From Gracilaria gracilis (Eukaryota > Rhodophyta > Florideophyceae > Gracilariales > Gracilariaceae), in the NCBI GenBank assembly GCA_030374805.1, contig JARGSG010000013.1:248001-312000 (forward strand): DNA of 64,000 nt. Direction: 5' to 3'. A program made the position numbers and the translations under genes. Position 1 is the stretch's first letter; every line of letters begins with the position of its first letter. This document shows positions 58,748 through 64,000 of this stretch, piece after piece. The notes under the pieces were generated by a model. It worked only from the letters and a program-made list of their open reading frames with translations. It searched no databases and was not told the DNA's origin.

Positions 58748-61200
58748 TTAGGACTGTGTGATTGAATCTAGTAACTTTTTGGGTAGCTGCCCCTCGACCG
58801 TTATAGTGTGCAAGCCCTTAAACATGTGAGGGTTGATTTTCGTAAGGGCGTCAGCCGGGTTCCTGTGTTCCGGTATCCACTCTAGAGAGTTGATCTCACG
58901 GGTTTCAAAGGAGTCACGGAGACGCGCTACTGTGGGGCGGAGACGAAATTCCTTCTGTTCGTGTAGTGTAGATATTGTGCTGTAAAGCCCAAACGAGTCT
59001 ACTAACATCTGGAGGTTTGGTCTCGGACCCTGGCCCTGAGGATGTATAAGGTACGGCACCGTTTCAGCCAGATGGATGGCTCGGTCTGCCGTGTGGGATG
59101 CGGCAAGGATTTCCGCTCCAGCAGAGGAGAATGAAACTCGGTTCTGCTTGGAGATGTGCCAGTCGAGTACATGGAACACATGGCGATCTCGTGAGGCGAA
59201 TGGAAATCCGCACAGGAACCCTGTTTGTCCGTAGGAAGTGTTGCCTGATGCTGCATCGCTAAATTTCATCACTCCCGCGTTGAAGTGGCGGGCAGACACG
59301 GGCTCAACAGGGGCTCTGTAGAAGAGAGTTGGCGACAGCGACTTCAAGTGGAGCAGAGCTTGGTTGAGTTGTCTTATATGAAAGACCTTGAGGTGAGAGA
59401 CGTTCTGTTGCAGCTTGCTCGCCACTAAGGAGGCTTGTGGGAGAATGCCGTGACCTAAGAAGTTTACCTTCTCGGTCAGTGCTTGGAACCGACGTAGCTC
59501 TTCTAGTGCGCACTCACTGTGGTGCTTCTTTTTGCGCTCATGACTGAGCTCAATCGGCTTGACGGTCGCGAGAAACTCCTCCATACTCAAGGAGACGCTG
59601 TAATCTGAATGCTGTTTGATAAATAAGCGGTTGAAGACAATGTCGTGTCCTTTTGTTAACTCGGCCCACATCGAACTTGGAACAGATTTGCTGCCGAAAA
59701 CGCTCCATGCGTTCGGGTTTTCCGGCAAATATCATGTCGTCGACAACTTTGGCTAGTGCCAACACGAGTTCGTCGCCTTCCCACATCAGGAAGAGTTGTG
59801 GGATTCCAGGGACATCGACAAAACCTATGTCGAGAAGCCATTCTTCCACGCAGAGTTTCCATAGTCGTCCGGACTCTACAAGTTTATAGGCTGGAGCGAG
59901 TAGCTTCCAGACTTCGTCGGTGTAAGTGCTCCACCCACGTGGGGGGCGTATGTTTATGTCTCGCTTCAACTCTCCGGCTTGAAGGTAAGCCGACTTTACG
60001 TCCAGGGAGGCAATAGGGAAGTGGAACAAGGAGGACGGGGAGAGGAGCGTGCGGATTGTGGAAAACTGCGCCGTCGAGGAATCGGAGCGAAGGTCGTCCT
60101 TCTCGCGATCCCTATTCCCATGGGGGACTAGGCGGCACTTTAGCTTCATGGTCTTCCCTTCACCGTCGTGTTTTATGACAAAGAAGTGGTGAGAGAAGAT
60201 GAGGTTGGCATCCCTAGGAATGGGCCGAATGGATACCGCACGATACGCTCCCTTCTCCTTGTAGTTTTGCCTCTCTATGGCAACAGATTCATCAAGTAGC
60301 CACCTCGGCGCGCCTTGGAGCTTGTGTTCCGTGAGTGGGTCATTGCCAAACTTCTCATAAAGCTGCTTCAAGATGGTTTGCTTGGCTGAGGTTAAAGATG
60401 CCTTTGGGGGAAGAGGAGTTGAGGATGAACCCAGTTCGCCAATATCCTTTGACGGTATGTTGAAAGGACGAATAGAGATCGCTCCGGCTAGGTGCGCGGA
60501 GCTGAGGGGATGGTCATCCCACTCTGCAAAAGCAGTGTGCATCTCTTGGTCATCTTCAAGTATTGGTGGCTCCTCTGTTATTTGAACGAGCGGGTCTGTT
60601 GAGGATTCCGGGTGGTTTAGATGCGGAACCTCTTCCGGGTCCGGTGAATGTTGAGGTATATCCGTATAGCCAAGTTCTATGCGCTCGAGTTCTTCGAGCA
60701 GCTTCGACTTGGGGCGTAGACGGAGGTCCTCGTATGCAACAGTGTACGAAAAGCGGTGGAGGTCTTCTGTCGCCGAGACGATTACAAAGTGTTCGTAGAC
60801 CTCCTCGACAAACCCTGGGTATCACTGTCCCCTCCTTGCGTTTTTCACAAAGTAGTAGACTGGTTTCTTGGGAACGAGTAGTGTCCTGTCAAAGTGCTTG
60901 ACGTCTTTTGTGCGGAGGAACGTATGCAGAGCTTGGCGAGATGCCTTCTCGTGATAGGCATCGGTGAGGTCCTTTGTGAGCCTAGCCTTGGGCAGGCCCT
61001 GGAGCGCCGGCCTACACCCTCGTGCAAGCTCGAAACTGGATACGAACCTCGAGTCTAGCAAAATGTTCTTGAGGAAAGTGGCTCTAGCGACCAGCTCTTG
61101 GTCAGAGAGGCACTGTTGCCATCTAGGAGCCGTGAATTGCCTGTCTTTACCCAGGCGTTGGATCAGATATTGTGGTATAATACAATAAAGCAAAGAGTCC
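58748..61200 (-). pseudogene. Ty1/copia pol: integrase tail, reverse transcriptase, RNase H
   Basis: Reading leftward: integrase C-terminal region (FELARGCRPALQGLPKA, FDRTLLVPKKPVYYFV), in-frame TGA at 60822-60824, then YPGFVEEVYEHFVIV and VAYEDLRLRPK. Copia reverse transcriptase follows (MKLKCRLVPHGNRDRE, PIASLDVKSAYLQAG, VVDDMIFAGK at about 59740, equivalent to YVDD). A frame change at about 59700 leads to RNase H (FSDAASGNTSYG, SSAGAEILAASH, MLVDSFGLY) and the end at 58748. The integrase core, protease and gag are missing; the element is truncated at about 61200. Motif order is standard for copia. Confidence 0.8.
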
Positions 61201-61820
61201 GAAGCGGTTATGAAACGGGAGCGGCGGCAGCGTACAGACGTGTGACTGTAATGAGTCCGAGTGGAGAGGGAGGGCGGAAGCACCGGGCGGTCGAAGGGAG
61301 AGTGGACGGTCAGTATCACCAAGCGCGTACAGGGGCGCGCAAAAGGGTACGAACGGTCTGAGAAACCTGAGTAGAATATACCGTGCGGTCTATCGTTAGC
61401 GCAAGCTGGCGAGGAAGACGTTCAGCAGAAGATGCTTTTCGTGTACGATTGGGGGCCTCGGGAGATCCGAACTACAACTAAATATCGGGTCTGGGCCCCA
61501 TTACTAACTACTGTACGATCGGTCTAATTTGCATGTCACTACCCAGCGCCACACAATTACCACACGTGTTCAACTTGTACGCTCGGCCAACCCGTCCGGC
61601 ACTTGATCACCAGATTGTACACGTGGCGGTGCCACTGCACCAGCCAACCGTGCACTACCCCTTTGTACGTGAACGGCCGATCGGATACACTATGCACCAA
61701 CTCGGGCCCACTATACTACAGATGCCCCTCCTACACTTGCGCTCCGCCCTCGGAGCGCCAAGTAGCGTCGCTGAGCCGCTACGCTTATGTACGCGTGGTC
61801 GAGAGGGCGCCATCGCTTCC
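61201..61820. other. No recognised gene
   Basis: The region between the truncated copia integrase and the structured repeats. Short frames only. It is probably part of a retroelement LTR together with what follows. Confidence 0.35.
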
Positions 61821-61821
61821 G

Positions 61822-61876
61822 TTCGGAAAATCTGCCCGAGAAGGGCAGGGCGAAGCCATGCCAAAATTTCCCGAGC
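61822..61876 (+). repeat. Structured repeat, copy 1
   Basis: CTGCCC and GGGCAG (61832-61847) form a stem with loop GAGAA. It is followed by GGCGAAGCCATGCC and flanked by GGAAA and TTTCC, which can form an outer stem. It matches 62208-62263. Confidence 0.55.
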
Positions 61877-62207
61877 GGGAGCGACGGGAGTAGCCTGAGT
61901 ACGTGTGGTAGGGATCAAACCAAGCGGAACGCTACACACTGGTACGCGTACGGTGGATCGAAGGCGTACGACGCGTTACCCGGGACGTACGCGACGGCGT
62001 ATAGCTGTACAGACCACCGGTATCCGTTCGGGCGATGTCAGTGTCGCTGACAACGCGCATGCCCACGTCCGATTGGAGCGTACCTGGCAAATCCAACAGG
62101 TTGCCAGCTCCGAAAACCGCGTGGTGTACGTCTGGTGTCGCCCGTCCGGTGACACGCACGAAGTGTGTGCCGAGTCCGTAAGGCGAACGGGAGGCCGCAG
62201 CATCGGC

Positions 62208-62263
62208 TTTCGGAAAGTTCGCCCGGAAAGGGCGGGGCGAAGCCATGCCCAATTTTTCCGAAG
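62208..62263 (+). repeat. Structured repeat, copy 2
   Basis: Same layout as 61822-61876, with the inner stem changed to TCGCCC/GGGCGG (compensating changes) and an 8-bp outer stem TTCGGAAA/TTTCCGAA. The GGCGAAGCCATGCC block is shared exactly. Confidence 0.55.
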
Positions 62264-62370
62264 TTGACTGCAGGAGATACTGTACGAATGGACTCATCGC
62301 GAAGTGCTCACCGTGTTACGTACGAGCGGACAAATCGACAGATGCTGACCGCAGCGAAAGCGTGCTGGTA

Positions 62371-62517
62371 TCCGAATCGGTACGTATGGTTCATCTCGAA
62401 GGAGAACGTCCGACGGATGTCCGAATCGGCGTGCGCCGTACGTCTCAACGGAGAACGTTCGGCAGGTGTCCAAATCGGCGCGCGCGCGGTACGCCTCGAA
62501 GGAGAACGTCCGATGGG
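62371..62517. repeat. Three tandem 49-bp repeats
   Basis: Units start at 62371, 62420 and 62469, each opening with TCC(G/A)AATCGG and ending in GGAGAACGT(C/T)CG. The units differ by several substitutions. They lie in LTR-like DNA. Confidence 0.8.
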
Positions 62518-62592
62518 TGGTTCCTTAGCGGTCGCGTGTCCGTTTGCGCGCCTACGTCGTGTCCGAAGCGGTGATCTTCGTTCGTGAATAGA

Positions 62593-62614
62593 CTGACGGT
62601 CGAAGGACCGTCAG
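62593..62614. repeat. 9-bp perfect hairpin with GAAG loop
   Basis: CTGACGGTC and GACCGTCAG around GAAG. Short and GC-rich, in the LTR-like region. Confidence 0.7.
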
Positions 62615-62904
62615 CGCTCATCATGACCGTATGGGCGAGGGACGTCCGTGGGGGTCAGGTGCGACCGTACGAATTGGACGCGATGCGACGCAACGACGAA
62701 GCGAGTGTATCTCGTGTGAATGGGGTGGCGGAACGTCAGCTCCTGATCCTCCAGTAAAAATAAATTGGTCAGCACTGACATTTCGTCCGCGCGGCACCTG
62801 TACGACGACATTGTCGTCGTGGCGATTCCAAACAGTCGGTTATAACTCAAGTACTGCGTTATCGTATTCACCTCCCCCTGTAAGAGCGCCAGTCAAGCGG
62901 CGAC

Positions 62905-64000
62905 ATGCCCAAGTCGGTTCCCTCCGTAGCCAACCCCACGCACGCAATGGCGCCGAATCCGAGCGGCTCTGGTACGCCGTCGACACCTTTCCGTTCGTTC
63001 TTGTTACCTGGTCAGAATTATGACCATCGCTTCCTTCGCGGTCTTACCGCCCCTCGCCGGAGGAAGCAGGTCCCGCTATCCGTCACGGAATACGCCCAGA
63101 AGAGGTTCTTCGACCGCGAGCGCTTCCCGTCGATTCCGACGGCACTACCGATGCGGGACATGGCGACTCGTAATCCGAAACGGACAAGCATCGAAGCTTG
63201 GCAAGCCCGCTGGAACCACCTGCCTAGTGTGACCGGACGGAAGAGCGAAGAGACCTACGGGCGGAGCGACATGTCATACCTGCGCTGTCCGGAGGAGAAG
63301 ACCTATCAGGATGCGTTGCAGCGTTTGTTCCATCGCTGCTCATTTGATTCGGGCTTTCCCGAGAAGGACATGAATCCGCTTGGGTTGGTGATGTTTGAAC
63401 CGCCGTAAGACAAGTTGTACTGGCTGGACCGTCAACGGTGGGGAAGCAATACCGCAACGGAGGCGAGAATCTGAGCGTCCCATGGGTTCCTGTACAGTTG
63501 GCACAACGTCGAGTTCGTCGACGTCCCTGTTCATCGCCGATCGGACTTGTATTGCTCCACGACCGAACTGTGGACCAACCTCGATGTGTCCCGCAACCTA
63601 TCCGTACCGACTCCGTCCGTGTTGGCTTACCATTCGGAAGAGCTCCTCAAAGCTTCACCCATTCAGGGTGTTGTCCGTCAGGTCGTATACGCCGAGTGGG
63701 CAGTGTTGGCCTTCATGGCGTTCCTTCAGGCGGCCCACGAAGGTATCGAGGTCTTCAACCGTGCAGGAGACGAACGTCTGTGCCACAAGGACGGCCAAAC
63801 CAAGTACGGGCGGTTGTTTTCGATGCCATACAAACTGGTATGTATTCTGGCCGAGATGGGACTCCAGAATGTTCTCCGCGGAACCGTGTTTCCGCCGCAG
63901 GTCGGTGACAAACTGTTACAGTACTCGTTGGAGACCGATTGGGGCAACACCCCGGGGTTCTTGTGGTACGACTACTACTCCGATACGTTCCCGGCGATGC
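62905..64000 (+). pseudogene. Second member of the antisense ORF family, two in-frame stops, runs off the window
   Basis: The frame from ATG 62905 has a Ser/Pro-rich N-terminus (MPKSVPSVANPTHAMAPNPS), then a folded domain. In-frame TAA at 63406-63408 and TGA near 63471, after which the same frame is open to the window end. It aligns with the protein at 22710-24398: YLRCPEEKTYQDALQRLF with YYRTFGEVEYGDRLAVAF; FLYSWHNVEFVDVPVHRRS with FGILVPYQCSEVERIPARS; VVYAEWAVLAFMAFL with ILATEWTVRVAAFLL. Spacings between blocks agree to within one residue. It lies about 35 bases from a minus-oriented polypurine tract and LTR start, repeating the arrangement of the first element. Confidence 0.65.

Larger units (their letters stand above)
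62000..62870 (-). repeat. Putative minus-oriented LTR beside the second antisense-type ORF
   Basis: Read on the minus strand, a polypurine tract CAGGGGGAGG (62871-62880) is followed by TGAATACG at 62870, the same tract-then-TG layout as GAGGGGGA/TGCCGC at 24597. On the plus strand no PBS-like TGG follows the CA, so this is better read as the 3' LTR of a minus-strand element. The other end of the LTR is not located; 62000 is nominal. Confidence 0.4.

Noticed and set aside
9332-61200. A variant genetic code or systematic stop recoding, because many genes have one in-frame stop
   Set aside because: All three stop codons occur inside frames (TGA at 11540, TAA at 17981, TAG at 58425) and also as normal terminators; frameshifts are equally common. 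Ordinary decay or sequence error explains this.
62371-62517. Three 49-bp repeats as a CRISPR array
   Set aside because: Repeats are contiguous and diverged with no unique spacers, and the genome is eukaryotic.

Overview
The window is eukaryotic nuclear DNA from a transposon-rich, gene-poor region. Reading frames are long and show no obvious introns. Genes lie on both strands with wide gaps, several have a TATA box 60-150 bases before the ATG, and nothing looks like an operon. My best guess is a multicellular red alga: compact intronless genes, many chromodomain Ty3/gypsy, copia, PIF/Harbinger and piggyBac copies, and families of small secreted and membrane proteins. I hold the taxon loosely, because no ribosomal or organellar marker is present.

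Layout. 0-2.5 kb: the 3' end of a chromodomain Ty3/gypsy element, interrupted by a noncoding repeat. 2.7-6.1 kb: a coiled-coil ORF and a broken pogo/Tigger transposase split by a second copy of that repeat. 7.1-8.9 kb: an unknown two-frame gene with a SAP-like segment. 9.3-12.1 kb (-): an ankyrin-repeat protein whose C-terminus matches the C-terminal domain of the splicing helicase PRP5/DDX46. 12.3-13.0 kb (-): a frame-broken spondin-domain gene. 13.1-15.3 kb (-): a LINE with a restriction-like endonuclease, inserted into a decayed protein kinase gene that carries 11-residue repeats (15.3-17 kb). 17-25.4 kb: a Ty3/gypsy element with pol on the plus strand, a large convergent ORF on the minus strand with its own TATA box, and one LTR. 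25.4-27.1 kb (-): a truncated hAT transposase.

28.6-46 kb is the most host-like part. It holds a disrupted hydrophobic protein, two paralogous secreted proteins on either side of a piggyBac element, a three-helix membrane protein, a secreted repeat protein, a two-domain secreted protein with a Thr/Pro linker, and a very GC-rich gene for a putative histidine-brace (LPMO-like) secreted protein. The last two share a small domain. 46.8-53.1 kb is a PIF/Harbinger element nested in another, with both sets of terminal repeats and 3-bp target duplications resolved to the base. 53.5-56.5 kb: a second membrane protein and a Cys-rich secreted protein transcribed divergently from an inverted-repeat promoter. 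57.6-61.2 kb: a cysteine-peptidase-like ORF convergent with a decayed copia pol. 61.3-64 kb: LTR-like DNA with structured repeats, then a second copy of the convergent ORF family seen at 22.7-24.4 kb.

The strongest candidate for something new is the arrangement in which a conserved large ORF lies antisense to pol, between pol and the LTR, of Ty3/gypsy-like elements. It appears complete at 17-25 kb and partly at 62.8-64 kb. Most transposon genes carry one or two in-frame stops or single-base shifts, so they are young fossils, or the assembly has homopolymer errors.
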